A stretch of DNA of 64,000 nt from NCBI RefSeq assembly GCF_002797495.1, contig NZ_PGEZ01000001.1, positions 186,001-250,000 of the forward strand. Direction: 5' to 3'. The translations under genes and the position numbers were made by a program. Positions 1 through 8,359 of this stretch are shown here, one piece after another. Within the stretch, counting starts at the first letter, position 1. Each line of letters begins with the position of its first letter. Source of the stretch: Mumia flava. GTDB lineage: Bacteria; Actinomycetota; Actinomycetes; Propionibacteriales; Nocardioidaceae. Under the pieces are notes generated by a model. That model worked only from the letters and a program-made list of their open reading frames with translations, did not search any database and had not been told where the DNA came from.

Positions 1-767
1 GCCTCCTGCTCTCGGTGATCCTCGCGCTGCTGCTGGGCATCCCGACCCTGCGGCTGCGAGCCGACTACCTCGCGATCGCCACGATCGCCACCGCCGAAGC
101 GATCCGACTCTTCGTCGGCGCCGCGTACAAGGACGTCTTCCGGGGCCGTGACGGCCTGTCGGGCTTCACCCAGGCGTTCGTCGACCGCAACCCCTACACC
201 GACTCGTTCCTCGGCTTCCGTCCGAACGACCTCTGGGTGATGACGATCGGGTGGATCCTGATCGCGATCACGTCGCTGTTCGTGTGGCTGCTGATGCGTT
301 CCCCGTGGGGCCGCGTGCTCAAGGCGATCCGCGAGGACGAGGAAGCGGTGCGCAGCCTCGGCAAGAACGTCTACGCCTACAAGATGCAGGCGCTGGTGCT
401 CGGCGGTGTGATCGGCTGCCTCGGCGGCTTCATCCTTGCCCTCGGCCAGAACAGCGTGCAGCCGGACAACTTCAACTCCGACCTCACCTTCATCGTCTAC
501 ACGATCCTGATCCTCGGCGGCGCCGCGCGGGTGATCGGCCCGATCTTCGGAGCCGTCGCCTTCTGGGGCGTCTACAGCCTGGGCGGATCGATCCTGCGCG
601 AGCTGACCCGCGGCGTCGACCCGGTGATCCCGCGCAGCATCATGGAGTCCAACGACGTCGGCAACGTCCAGTTCATGCTGACCGGTCTCGCACTGATGCT
701 GCTGATCGTGTACCGCCCGCAAGGCGTCTTCGGAGACCGGAAGGAGATCGCGCTCGATGCCCGATAA
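1..767 (+). CDS. livM: Branched-chain amino-acid ABC transporter permease, LivM type (5' end outside window)
   Basis: The reading frame is open from the first complete codon at position 3, so only the C-terminal ~255 residues are present. The protein is very hydrophobic with several membrane segments. The motif VLKAIREDEEAVRSLGKNV is the cytoplasmic EAA-like loop of LivM permeases that docks the ATPases, and the end VYRPQGVFGDR is typical of the family. It would form the translocation channel with a LivH partner that must lie left of the window. It overlaps the next ATPase gene by 11 bp, so translation is coupled. The family is clear; the substrate (Leu/Ile/Val, urea or amide) cannot be read from the sequence. 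Confidence 0.9.
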   Translation, partial: LLLSVILALLLGIPTLRLRADYLAIATIATAEAIRLFVGAAYKDVFRGRDGLSGFTQAFVDRNPYTDSFLGFRPNDLWVMTIGWILIAITSLFVWLLMRSPWGRVLKAIREDEEAVRSLGKNVYAYKMQALVLGGVIGCLGGFILALGQNSVQPDNFNSDLTFIVYTILILGGAARVIGPIFGAVAFWGVYSLGGSILRELTRGVDPVIPRSIMESNDVGNVQFMLTGLALMLLIVYRPQGVFGDRKEIALDAR

Positions 768-1668
768 CACCACCCAGGCCCCAGGGCCCGCCGCGTCGGA
801 CAGCACGTCCGGCGAGACCGACGCGATCCTGGTCGCCGAGAACATCACCCGCACGTTCGGCGGCCTGACCGCCGTCGACGTCGACCGGGTCGAGGTGCCG
901 CGGCACAAGATCACGGCGCTGATCGGCCCGAACGGCGCCGGCAAGACGACCTTCTTCAACCTGCTCACCGGGTTCGACCAGCCCGACAGCGGCGACTGGT
1001 GGTTCAACGGCCGGTCGCTCAAGGGCGTCGGCGCGCACAAGGTCGCGCGGATGGGGATGGTCCGTACCTTCCAGCTCACGAAGGTCCTCTCGAAGCTCAC
1101 GGTCCTCGAGAACATGCGTCTCGGCGCCACCGACCAGGTGGGCGAGCGGTTCTGGGCGGCGGCGATCCGCGCGATCTGGCGCGGGCAGGAGGACGCCGTC
1201 ACGGTCCGTGCTCGCGAGCTGCTCGCGCGGTTCAAGCTCGATCACATGGAGGACGAGTTCGCCGGCGCTCTGTCGGGCGGGCAGCGCAAGCTGCTCGAGA
1301 TGTCCCGCGCGCTCATGGTCGGGCCCGAGCTCGTGATGCTCGACGAGCCGATGGCCGGCGTCAACCCGGCGTTGAAGCAGTCGCTGCTCGACCACGTCAA
1401 GCAGCTCCGCGAGGAAGGCATGACCGTGCTCTTCGTCGAGCACGACATGGACATGGTCCGGAACATCTCCGACCACGTCATCGTGATGGCGGCCGGCAAG
1501 GTCGTCACCGAGGGCACTCCCGACGAGGTGATGTCGGACCAGCGTGTGATCGACGCCTACCTCGGCGCACACCACGAGACCGACCTCACCGAGGATCACG
1601 AGGTCGAGCGGATGGCCGAGGAGCTGGCCGCCGGCTCGACGCGCAAGGCCGAGGAGGACGACGCATGA
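757..1668 (+). CDS. livG: Branched-chain amino-acid ABC transporter ATP-binding protein, LivG type
   Basis: A 303-residue cytoplasmic ATPase energising the Liv-type importer. Walker A GPNGAGKT is at residues 57-64, the signature LSGGQ at 172-176, and Walker B ends in LDEPMAGVNP near 195-204. The GVNP after Walker B marks the LivG rather than the LivF branch. About 25 residues rich in Ser, Thr and Pro precede the domain, longer than usual. The ATG at 757 lies inside the end of livM, and the gene ends in an ATGA overlap with livF, so the three genes form one tight operon. The C-terminal ~40 residues are acidic and probably flexible. Confidence 0.93.
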   Translation: MPDNTTQAPGPAASDSTSGETDAILVAENITRTFGGLTAVDVDRVEVPRHKITALIGPNGAGKTTFFNLLTGFDQPDSGDWWFNGRSLKGVGAHKVARMGMVRTFQLTKVLSKLTVLENMRLGATDQVGERFWAAAIRAIWRGQEDAVTVRARELLARFKLDHMEDEFAGALSGGQRKLLEMSRALMVGPELVMLDEPMAGVNPALKQSLLDHVKQLREEGMTVLFVEHDMDMVRNISDHVIVMAAGKVVTEGTPDEVMSDQRVIDAYLGAHHETDLTEDHEVERMAEELAAGSTRKAEEDDA

Positions 1669-2450
1669 GCACCCAGGAGACACCCGCGAAGGACGACGGC
1701 CGCGAGGCTCACCTCGCCGCCTCCTCGAACGCGATCCTGCGCGCGGACAACCTGGTCGCCGGATACATCCCCGGCGTCAACATCCTCGACGGCACCGACC
1801 TCTACTGCAACGAGGGCGAGCTCGTCGGCATCATCGGCCCGAACGGCGCCGGCAAGTCGACGCTTCTCAAGGCCATGTTCGGCCTGGTGAAGATCCACGA
1901 GGGTGCGGTGACGCTGCGCGGCGACGACATCACCAACGAACGGGCCGACGTGCTCGTCCGCAAGGGGATCGGATTCGTGCCGCAGACGGAGAACGTCTTC
2001 CCGAGCCTCACCATCGAGGAGAACCTCCAGATGGGGTGCTATCAAGCCCCGAAGAAGTTCAGCTCCCGCCTCAAGGTCGTCGGAGACATCTTCCCGGCGC
2101 TCATCGAGCGGCGTCACCAGCGCGCCGGGTCGCTGTCCGGTGGCGAGCGCCAGATGGTGGCGATGGGACGGGCCCTGATGATGGACCCGTCGGTCCTGCT
2201 GCTCGACGAGCCGTCCGCGGGCCTGTCCCCCGCTCTCCAGGACGAGGTGTTCGTCCAGACGCGGGCCATCAACAAGGCCGGTGTCTCGGTCGTGATGGTC
2301 GAGCAGAACGCCCATCGCTGTCTGCAGATCTGCGATCGCGGCTACGTCCTCGACCAGGGCCGCAACGCCTACACCGGTGCCGGCCGGGATCTGATCAAGG
2401 ACCCGAAGGTGATCGAGCTGTACCTCGGGACGCTCGAGCGCCGCGCCTGA
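1665..2450 (+). CDS. livF: Branched-chain amino-acid ABC transporter ATP-binding protein, LivF type
   Basis: The second ATPase of the importer, 261 residues. Walker A GPNGAGKS is at residues 58-65, the signature LSGGE at 157-161 and Walker B LLLDEPSAGLSP at 178-189; LSP in place of LNP is usual for LivF. I chose the ATG at 1665 because it makes the ATGA overlap with livG, although a much longer frame runs upstream in the shadow of livG. A GC-rich hairpin follows 55 bp after the stop. The binding protein livK lies next to it but on the opposite strand, convergent, so the transporter is split over two transcription units. Confidence 0.93.
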   Translation: MSTQETPAKDDGREAHLAASSNAILRADNLVAGYIPGVNILDGTDLYCNEGELVGIIGPNGAGKSTLLKAMFGLVKIHEGAVTLRGDDITNERADVLVRKGIGFVPQTENVFPSLTIEENLQMGCYQAPKKFSSRLKVVGDIFPALIERRHQRAGSLSGGERQMVAMGRALMMDPSVLLLDEPSAGLSPALQDEVFVQTRAINKAGVSVVMVEQNAHRCLQICDRGYVLDQGRNAYTGAGRDLIKDPKVIELYLGTLERRA

Positions 2451-2505
2451 CGCGCCTGACGCGTCGGACGCCTCGGCGCCTCCGCAGCGCCACGCACGAA
2501 CCCGT

Positions 2506-2547
2506 ACGACGGCCCCGCCGCCCGCTCCCGGGCAGCGGGGCCGTCGT
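2506..2547 (+). terminator. Rho-independent-type hairpin after livMGF
   Basis: Perfect 13-bp inverted repeat (2506-2518 with 2535-2547) with a 16-nt loop, 55 bp downstream of the livF stop. There is no clear T-tract, as is common in high-GC actinobacteria. Confidence 0.7.
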
Positions 2548-2600
2548 CGTCCCGACACCCCACCACCCCGCGTACGGGCTCCCACCTGCTCCCGACCGGC

Positions 2601-2722
2601 GGTGAGCTGGTTCCCATCACCGCCGACCGCCTGGGAACTCACCCACCACCCCGCGTACGAGGTGGGCACTCACCCACCACCCGGGTACGACGTGGGAACT
2701 CACCCACCACCCGCGTACGACG
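2601..2722. repeat. Intergenic repeat cluster, family A, locus 1
   Basis: Starts with a head GGTGAGCTGGTTCCCA (2601-2616) followed by three direct units of 30-31 bp at 2632-2662, 2663-2692 and 2693-2722. Each unit begins TGGGAACTCACCCACC (GGGCACT in the second) and ends in a CGTACGA-type tail; a decayed unit is visible at 2557-2580. The head is partly complementary to the start of the units, so hairpins are possible. The same head and period occur at 14663-14862. Function unknown. No gene lies in 2451-2862. Confidence 0.75.
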
Positions 2723-2793
2723 TCCTGCCTGCGCCGTGACCGTGCGCGCGTACCGAACGCAGGCATCTCCGCACCGCCGCCCCGCACATGCGA

Positions 2794-2833
2794 ACGGCGG
2801 GTGACCCGACCCGGAGGTCGAGCCACCCGCCGT
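2794..2833 (-). terminator. Hairpin after livK
   Basis: Perfect 10-bp stem (2794-2803 with 2824-2833) located 30 bp past the livK stop on the minus strand. It may also serve as a second stop for read-through from livF. Confidence 0.6.
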
Positions 2834-2862
2834 CAGCGGATGATGCTGAGTCGATCAGCCGA

Positions 2863-4179
2863 TCAGTTGGGACCGATCCCGGCGCTGATCATCTCGGGCA
2901 TGATCTTCTTCGTCTCGTCGAACGCGATCACGACGGTGGCGTCGGGGTCCTCACCCGCGATGCCGTCGACCTCCGCCGTGAAGTTCGGCGCGTCCGGCTG
3001 GTAGAGCGTCTTCGCGACGATCGTGCCGCCGGACTCGGTGAAGAACTGCTCGACCTGGTCGGCCAGCGCCTCGCCGTAGGAGTCCTGGCGAGCCAGGATC
3101 GCGACGTTCTGGTGACCGTCCTGCAGGAGCAGGTCAGCCATCACGCGGCCCTGGAGCACGTCGGACGGAGCCGTACGGAAGTACAGGCCCTTGTCCTTGT
3201 AGGTGTCGAACGCCGTCGAGGTGTTCGCCGGCGAGAAGTGGACGACACCCGCGTTCGTGATCTTGTCGATCACGGACAGCGAGACGCTCGAGGACGCCGC
3301 GCCGATGACCGCGTCGACGTTCGCGTTGAGCAGACGGTCGGTCTCACCCGGGGCGATGTTCGGCGTGCCGTCACCCGAGTCGGCCTGGGTGAAGGCCACA
3401 TCCTTGCCCTGGACTCCGCCGGCCTCGTTCATCTCGTTGACCGCGAGCTGGACGCCCGCGACCTCCGGGGGGCCGAGGAAGGCGAGGTCACCCGACTCCG
3501 GCAGCAGCGAACCGATGGTCAGCGTGCCGTCGCCGTTGGGGACGTTGCCCGTGATCTCCTGGCCGGCCTGCGCGTCGGTCGGAGCGATCTCACCGGTCAG
3601 GAAGTCGACCGGGGAGAAGGTGTTGTCCGCGCCGTACTCGAAGATGCCGATCGTGGCGGCCGTCGGGCTGCCGGTCGGGCCGAAGTTGATCGGGCCGCTG
3701 ACGCCCTCGTAGTCGATCTCCTCGCCCGACTCGATCAGGTCGGCGCACTCCGAGAAGCCGGAGCACTGGGTGCCCGGGGCGTTCGAGACGCCGGAGAGCT
3801 CCGAGCCGATCGCCTTGCCGCTGTCCTTGCCGGCCTGGAGGGCGGCGAGGCCGACGAGGATGGTCGCGTCGTACGACTCGGGACCGTAGGTGAAGCTGTC
3901 GAGGTCGGGATCGACCTCGAGCAGGCGGTCGCGGAAGTCGTCACCGATGTCGGCGCCCGGGTAGGTCGCCTTGACGCCCTCGAGCGTGCCCTCGTCGAAG
4001 TCCTCGCTGTAGTCGGCGGTGTTGCCGTCGACGAAGTAGACGTTCGCGGCGCTGCTTTCGCTGCCAGAGTCCGAGCTGGTGTCGTCACCGCCGTCGTCGT
4101 CGCTGCCGCACGCGCTGAGCGCGAGGGCAGCGGCGGCCGCGGCGGCAGCCAGCCGGAGCGCCCGTGAAGGACGTGTCAT
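2863..4179 (-). CDS. livK: Branched-chain amino-acid type solute-binding lipoprotein
   Basis: A 438-residue extracytoplasmic receptor of the periplasmic-binding-protein type 1 class. It has a lipoprotein signal: a basic N-terminus, an alanine-rich hydrophobic stretch, and a lipobox LSAC with the modified cysteine near residue 23, followed by an acidic Ser/Gly/Asp linker. The frame extends upstream to 4305, but a GGAGG site sits 7 nt before the ATG at 4179 and would be inside the coding region of any longer start, so 4179 is preferred. It should deliver substrate to the LivMGF complex next door, with which it is convergent. The 234 bp upstream (4180-4413) hold no gene; I see no confident promoter there. 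Confidence 0.9.
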   Translation of the reverse strand: MTRPSRALRLAAAAAAAALALSACGSDDDGGDDTSSDSGSESSAANVYFVDGNTADYSEDFDEGTLEGVKATYPGADIGDDFRDRLLEVDPDLDSFTYGPESYDATILVGLAALQAGKDSGKAIGSELSGVSNAPGTQCSGFSECADLIESGEEIDYEGVSGPINFGPTGSPTAATIGIFEYGADNTFSPVDFLTGEIAPTDAQAGQEITGNVPNGDGTLTIGSLLPESGDLAFLGPPEVAGVQLAVNEMNEAGGVQGKDVAFTQADSGDGTPNIAPGETDRLLNANVDAVIGAASSSVSLSVIDKITNAGVVHFSPANTSTAFDTYKDKGLYFRTAPSDVLQGRVMADLLLQDGHQNVAILARQDSYGEALADQVEQFFTESGGTIVAKTLYQPDAPNFTAEVDGIAGEDPDATVVIAFDETKKIMPEMISAGIGPN

Positions 4180-4382
4180 GGATCCTCCGTTAGTAGTCAT
4201 GTAGGGGTTGCCCGAACACGTTCGAGGCTCTGTGACCGGTCGCTGCCCGCGGCGGGTACGCCGACTGAGAGACCGGTGCCACTGAACGTAACGCTCGAAT
4301 GTCACGGAGACGTGTCGTTCGCACCGATGGGCGACGTTGTTGCACAGTTGTGACCTGCTCCACCGCGCCGACGGGCACCGGC

Positions 4383-4404
4383 GGACCCCGCCGTACGGGG
4401 TTCC
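4383..4404 (-). terminator. Short hairpin after the ANTAR regulator gene
   Basis: ACCCCG (4385-4390) pairs with CGGGGT (4396-4401) around a 5-nt loop, just past the stop of the response-regulator gene on the minus strand. Weak, no T-tract. Confidence 0.35.
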
Positions 4405-4413
4405 GAACGCCGC

Positions 4414-5049
4414 TCAGACGTCGGGCGTGGCGTCCTGACCGAGTCCGGGACCGTGCTGGACCACGCCCTCGGCGACCGCCCGCATCGGCATCCGCAGGTC
4501 CATCGCCGTCTTCTGGATCCACCGGAACGCCTGCGGCTCGGTGATCCCCAGCGCCTCCTGGAGCAGCCCCTTCGCCCGCTCGACGGCGCGGCGGGTCTCC
4601 AGCCGCTCCGCGAGGTCCGCGACCTCCGACTCGAGCGCGGCGATCTCGGCGAACCGGCTGACCGCCATCTCGATCGCCGGCACGAGATCCCCCTTCGTGA
4701 ACGGCTTCACGAGGTACGCCATCGCGCCGGCGTCGCGTGCCCGCTCGACGAGCTCCCGCTGGCTGAACGCGGTCAGCATGACGACCGGCGCGATCCGCTC
4801 CGACGCGATCTGCTGCGCTGCCGAGATCCCGTCGAGCTTCGGCATCTTGACGTCCATCACCACCAGGTCCGGCCGCAGCTCCTGGGCCAGTGCGACCGCC
4901 TGCTCGCCGTCACCGGCCTGGCCGACCACGTCGATGCCCTCCTCCGCGAGCATCTCGGCGAGGTCCAGGCGGATCAGGGCTTCGTCCTCGGCGATCACGA
5001 CACGGCGGACGGGAGCGGTCGTACCGGGGGTGCTGTCTGCGGAAGTCAC
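4414..5049 (-). CDS. pdtaR: ANTAR-domain response regulator (PdtaR-like)
   Basis: A 211-residue two-domain protein. The receiver domain (about residues 14-130) has the acidic pair E21-D22, the phosphoacceptor D66 in VVMDVKMP, and the conserved K115 in LVKPF. The C-terminal ~70 residues are an ANTAR domain, with a coiled coil followed by RAKGLLQEALGITEPQAF. ANTAR domains bind paired RNA hairpins and cause antitermination; in mycobacteria the homologue works with kinase PdtaS. No kinase gene is adjacent. The start is GTG at 5049. No Shine-Dalgarno sequence is seen, but a TAACCT box lies 6 nt upstream, suggesting a leaderless mRNA. It is divergent from the tRNA-Leu gene. Confidence 0.9.
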   Translation of the reverse strand: MTSADSTPGTTAPVRRVVIAEDEALIRLDLAEMLAEEGIDVVGQAGDGEQAVALAQELRPDLVVMDVKMPKLDGISAAQQIASERIAPVVMLTAFSQRELVERARDAGAMAYLVKPFTKGDLVPAIEMAVSRFAEIAALESEVADLAERLETRRAVERAKGLLQEALGITEPQAFRWIQKTAMDLRMPMRAVAEGVVQHGPGLGQDATPDV

Positions 5050-5055
5050 GTGAGA

Positions 5056-5061
5056 AGGTTA
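5056..5061 (-). promoter_or_regulatory. Candidate -10 box for leaderless pdtaR
   Basis: TAACCT on the minus strand, 6 nt before the GTG at 5049. The spacing would put transcription start at or next to the start codon. Confidence 0.45.
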
Positions 5062-5087
5062 TCCCGCGGCGCCCCCGGTGCGTCTGC

Positions 5088-5170
5088 GCCGGGTTGGCGG
5101 AACGGTAGACGCGGTGGTCTCAAACACCACTGTCCGAGAGGACGTGCGGGTTCGAATCCCGCACCCGGCA
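5088..5170 (+). tRNA. tRNA-Leu, anticodon CAA
   Basis: An 83-nt class II tRNA. The acceptor arms GCCGGGT (5088-5094) and ACCCGGC (5163-5169) pair perfectly, and the discriminator A is at 5170. The anticodon arm is GTGGT-CTCAAAC-ACCAC, giving anticodon CAA (reads UUG). There is a long variable arm, and the T-arm is GCGGG-TTCGAAT-CCCGC. CCA is not encoded. UUG is rare in high-GC genomes, so this may be a minor tRNA. No integrase gene or att-like duplicate is seen nearby. Confidence 0.96.
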
Positions 5171-5330
5171 CCTCCGCCGCGCACCCGCGGGACCGCACGG
5201 CGGCCGCCCGCCGTCCGGCGCGGCCCGACCGCCCTCGCGCCGCAGGAGCCGCCGGCCCTCAGGGTGACGTGCTAGAACCGAAGGCGTCCGGTCCTGCGTA
5301 CGGGGACGAGGTCGCCGGGAGGGGTTCACG

Positions 5331-6539
5331 ATGCGCCGAACGATCCGCGCAGCGCTCGTGGCCGCGCTCGCGGGGACGCTCCTCGCCTGCTCCGGCTCCC
5401 CCACGGACGACGATCCCACCGCGATGCCGGAGCTGACCCGGATCACACCGCCCGACGGCGCGGTCACAGCCGCCGGCGACGGCTCCGCCCGCTGCCCCGC
5501 CGGGACCGCGATCGCCTACGTCGGGGCGGAGACCGGACCGAACGCCCAGCTCGGGATCGACATCGTCAACGGCGTTCGGGTCGCCGTCGCCGAGCACAAC
5601 GACGCGAACGACGGGTGCCAGGTCACGCTGCGCCGCTTCGACACCGCCGGCAGCCCGGCCACGGCCCCCGCCGCGACCGCGCGCGCGATCGCCGATGCCG
5701 GCGTCCTCGGCGTCGTCGGGCTGCCGTTCAGCGACGAGTCCCAGGTGACCGGGACCCGCTTCGAGCGGGCCGGGCTGGTCCACGTCTCGCCGTCCGCGAC
5801 GAACCCGCTGCTCACCACGAACGGCTGGACGACCTTCTTCCGCGGCACCAGCAACGACAACCTCCAGGCCCAGGCCGTCGCATCGCTGGCGGCACGCCTC
5901 GAAGCCGCGTCGGTCGCCGTGGTCTCCGACGGCACGGACTACGGCATCGGGCTGTCCGACGCGGTCGCCCGCGCTCTCGGGTACGCGGCGCAGGCGACCT
6001 CCGAGGAGACCGTACGACGCCTCCCGAGGGCACCGGACGCGATCAGGCAGCTGGCGGTGACGATCGCCGACGAACGGCCGGACGCGGTCTTCTTCGCCGG
6101 CTACGCGACCCAGGCGGGTGCCCTCGACCGGGCGCTGGCCGACGCCGGGTACGACGGGGTCTTCCTGGCACCCGACGCCGCGATGGACAGCACCTACCTG
6201 CGCGCCGCCGGCGACGCGGCCGACACCACGTACTTCACCTGCGCGTGCGTTCCGGGCGAGCTCTACGAAGACTTCGCCGACGCGTACGCCGAGGTGGCCG
6301 ACGGCGCGGACCCGGGGACGTACTCCGTGGAGGCCTACGACGCCGCCACGGTGCTCCTGGCCGGCATCGACGCGGGCGCGACCACCCGTGCCGACCTCAA
6401 GGACTGGGTCCGCGACTACGACGCTCCGGGGCTCGCGCGCCACTACCGCTGGGACGAGATCGGGGAGCTGGAGTCCGGACGGGTCCAGGCGTACGCGGTC
6501 CGCGACGGCGAGATCGTCCCACTCGGGCCGCTGGGCTGA
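5331..6539 (+). CDS. Amino-acid type ABC transporter solute-binding lipoprotein
   Basis: A 402-residue protein with a lipoprotein signal: RR near the N-terminus, then a hydrophobic stretch to LLAC, lipid cysteine near residue 20. It resembles the periplasmic-binding-protein type 1 (LivK-like) fold, with GLPFSDESQVTG and HVSPSATNP where such proteins bind ligand. A GGGAGGGG site lies just ahead of the ATG at 5331. It is only distantly like livK at 2863-4179, and no permease or ATPase gene flanks it. It is either an alternative receptor for the Liv transporter or an orphan sensor. It converges with pyk, with 13 bp between the stops. Confidence 0.82.
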   Translation: MRRTIRAALVAALAGTLLACSGSPTDDDPTAMPELTRITPPDGAVTAAGDGSARCPAGTAIAYVGAETGPNAQLGIDIVNGVRVAVAEHNDANDGCQVTLRRFDTAGSPATAPAATARAIADAGVLGVVGLPFSDESQVTGTRFERAGLVHVSPSATNPLLTTNGWTTFFRGTSNDNLQAQAVASLAARLEAASVAVVSDGTDYGIGLSDAVARALGYAAQATSEETVRRLPRAPDAIRQLAVTIADERPDAVFFAGYATQAGALDRALADAGYDGVFLAPDAAMDSTYLRAAGDAADTTYFTCACVPGELYEDFADAYAEVADGADPGTYSVEAYDAATVLLAGIDAGATTRADLKDWVRDYDAPGLARHYRWDEIGELESGRVQAYAVRDGEIVPLGPLG

Positions 6540-6552
6540 TCCCGGGTGCGGG

Positions 6553-8010
6553 TCAGTCGCGGACGAGCGGCGTGGTGTACGCCGGGGAGACGCCCTTGAT
6601 CGCGTCGCCCATCCGGTGGATCCGCAGCGCGTTGGTCGAGCCGGCGATCCCGGGCGGGCTGCCGGCCACGATCACGACCTCGTCCCCCTCGGCGCACTGC
6701 TGGGTCTCCAGGAGCGCACGATCGACCTGGAGCACCATCATGTCGGTGTGCTCGACCTCGGGGACGAGGAAGGTCTGGACGCCCCACGACAGCGACAGCT
6801 GGTTGCGTACGACCGGGTCGGGGGTGAACGCCAGCACGGGCACGGGCGAGCGGTAGCGGCCCATCCGCCGCGCGGTGTCGCCGGAGGTCGTGAACGCCGC
6901 GAGGTACTTCGCACCCAGGCTCGCCGCGAGCTCGGACGCGGCGCGGCCGATCAGGCCGCTGCGGGTGCGCGGCTCCCAGCGGTAGGCCGCCATCCGGGGC
7001 AGCCCGTGCTCCTCGGTGCTCTCGACGATCCGCGCCATCGTCTCGACGGTCTCGATCGCGTACTCCCCCACGCTGGTCTCACCGGACAGCATCACGGCGT
7101 CGGCACCGTCGAGCACGGCGTTGGCGACGTCGGAGGCCTCGGCGCGCGTCGGGCGCGGAGCGGAGATCATCGACTCGAGCATCTGCGTCGCGACGATCAC
7201 CGGCCGCGCGTTGCGGCGGGCCTTCTCGACGACGAGCTTCTGGACGATCGGCACGTCCTCGAGCGGCAGCTCGACACCGAGGTCGCCGCGGGCGACCATC
7301 ACGCCGTCGAAGGCGTCCATGATCTCGTCGAGGTTGTCGACCGCCTGCGGCTTCTCGATCTTCGCGATCACCGGGCGACGGACCCCCTCCTCGTCCATGA
7401 TCGCGTGGACGTCGGTGATGTCCGAGCCGCTGCGGACGAACGACAGCGCGATGAAGTCGACGCCGGTCCGCAGGGCCCAGCGCAGGTCGTCCTTGTCCTT
7501 CTCCGACATCGCCGGGACGCTGACGTTGACCCCGGGCAGGTTGATGCCCTTGTGGTTGCTCAACGCTCCGCCGATCTCGCACTCGGTCACGACGTCCGTC
7601 TCGGTCACGTCGACCGCACGCAGCCGGACCCGGCCGTCGTCGAGCAGGATCGCGTCGCCCGCCTGCACGTCGCCGGGAAGCCCGCCGTACGTCGTCGAGC
7701 ACTCCGAGGCGTCGCCCGGGACGTCCCGCACCGTGATCGTGAACCGGTCACCGGGCGCCAGCGCGATCGGCCCGTCCGCGAACGAGCCGAGGCGGATCTT
7801 CGGACCCTGGAGGTCGGCGAGCACCGCGATCGGCGTCCCGAGGTCCTCCGAGGCGGCGCGGACCCAGGCGTACGACTTCTCGTGGGTGGCGTGGTCTCCG
7901 TGGCTGCAGTTCAGCCGGGCGACGTTCATGCCGGCCTGGGCGAGCTCGAGGATCTTCTCCCTCGACCAGACGGCGGGACCGATGGTGCAGACAATCTTCG
8001 CTCTACGCAC
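6553..8010 (-). CDS. pyk: Pyruvate kinase
   Basis: A 485-residue glycolytic enzyme converting phosphoenolpyruvate and ADP to pyruvate and ATP. It begins RRAKIVCTIGPA, followed by MNVARLNCSHGDH. The catalytic lysine lies in VIAKIEKPQAV, the metal-binding stretch is VMVARGDLGVELP, and MLSGETSVGEYA is also present. The C-terminal ~130 residues form the regulatory domain. Length is normal. The start is GTG at 8010: a TAGGGT box lies 6 nt upstream, and the GGAGGG between them is too close to act as a Shine-Dalgarno sequence, so the mRNA may be leaderless. The position next to gltBD and the trp/lgt block matches other actinobacteria. Confidence 0.96.
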   Translation of the reverse strand: MRRAKIVCTIGPAVWSREKILELAQAGMNVARLNCSHGDHATHEKSYAWVRAASEDLGTPIAVLADLQGPKIRLGSFADGPIALAPGDRFTITVRDVPGDASECSTTYGGLPGDVQAGDAILLDDGRVRLRAVDVTETDVVTECEIGGALSNHKGINLPGVNVSVPAMSEKDKDDLRWALRTGVDFIALSFVRSGSDITDVHAIMDEEGVRRPVIAKIEKPQAVDNLDEIMDAFDGVMVARGDLGVELPLEDVPIVQKLVVEKARRNARPVIVATQMLESMISAPRPTRAEASDVANAVLDGADAVMLSGETSVGEYAIETVETMARIVESTEEHGLPRMAAYRWEPRTRSGLIGRAASELAASLGAKYLAAFTTSGDTARRMGRYRSPVPVLAFTPDPVVRNQLSLSWGVQTFLVPEVEHTDMMVLQVDRALLETQQCAEGDEVVIVAGSPPGIAGSTNALRIHRMGDAIKGVSPAYTTPLVRD

Positions 8011-8016
8011 CCCTCC

Positions 8017-8022
8017 ACCCTA
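8017..8022 (-). promoter_or_regulatory. Candidate -10 box for leaderless pyk
   Basis: TAGGGT on the minus strand, 6 nt ahead of the pyk GTG. A small inverted repeat, TCCCGA-AATA-TCGGGA, lies further upstream at 8073-8088 in an AT-richer stretch and could be an operator. Confidence 0.4.
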
Positions 8023-8156
8023 GGGGCGTTCCGCCCGGTCCGGAACGTGACCCACCGATTTTGTTGTGAGAATCCCGAAATATCGGGAGCAGGGCCGCGT
8101 GAGCGGTCGGGCACGGGCGCGAACGCGAGACGCCCACTCGGCAACACAGACCCGCA

Positions 8157-8218
8157 CCTGGCTACGGAAACCTCCCGCGCCAGGTGACGGACTCCCCAGC
8201 CGGCTGGGGAGACCACCA
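8157..8218. repeat. Intergenic 62-bp repeat, family B, copy 1
   Basis: Starts CCTGGCTACGGAAACC and contains the perfect 20-bp palindrome CTCCCCAGCCGGCTGGGGAG near its end. The CACCTGGC spanning its left edge is complementary to GCCAGGTG inside the unit. It is about 80% identical by eye to the b-type units of the array at 49206-49386. The gene-free gap 8011-8372 holds only this copy, copy 2, a hairpin and the pyk upstream signals. Confidence 0.75.
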
Positions 8219-8223
8219 CGGCG

Positions 8224-8267
8224 CCGTACGGGCCCGGAGCCGATCGCTCGGTTCCGGGCCCGTACGG
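8224..8267 (-). terminator. Strong hairpin after gltBD
   Basis: Perfect 14-bp stem (8224-8237 with 8254-8267) that extends inward by six more pairs, one a G-T, leaving a 4-nt loop. It lies about 105 bp past the gltD stop, between two copies of the 62-bp repeat. Confidence 0.7.
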
Positions 8268-8301
8268 GTGGTGCTGGGCCGGCTGGCAACGCAGACCTGC
8301 A

Positions 8302-8359
8302 CCTGGCTACGGAAACCTCCCGCGCCAGGTGACGGTCTCCCCAGCCGGCTACGGAGACC
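8302..8359. repeat. Intergenic 62-bp repeat, family B, copy 2
   Basis: Second copy, 145 bp from the first and in the same orientation. The repeat similarity actually begins earlier in both copies, at GGCAAC (8140 and 8285). Here the terminal palindrome is changed to CTCCCCAGCCGGCTACGGAG. Confidence 0.75.

Noticed and set aside
2601-2722. CRISPR array
   Set aside because: The period is only 30-31 bp, the whole unit is repeated with no unique spacers, and no cas genes are present.
5088-5330. Genomic island integrated at tRNA-Leu
   Set aside because: No integrase, no repeat of the tRNA 3' end and no change in base composition; the neighbours follow normal actinobacterial order.
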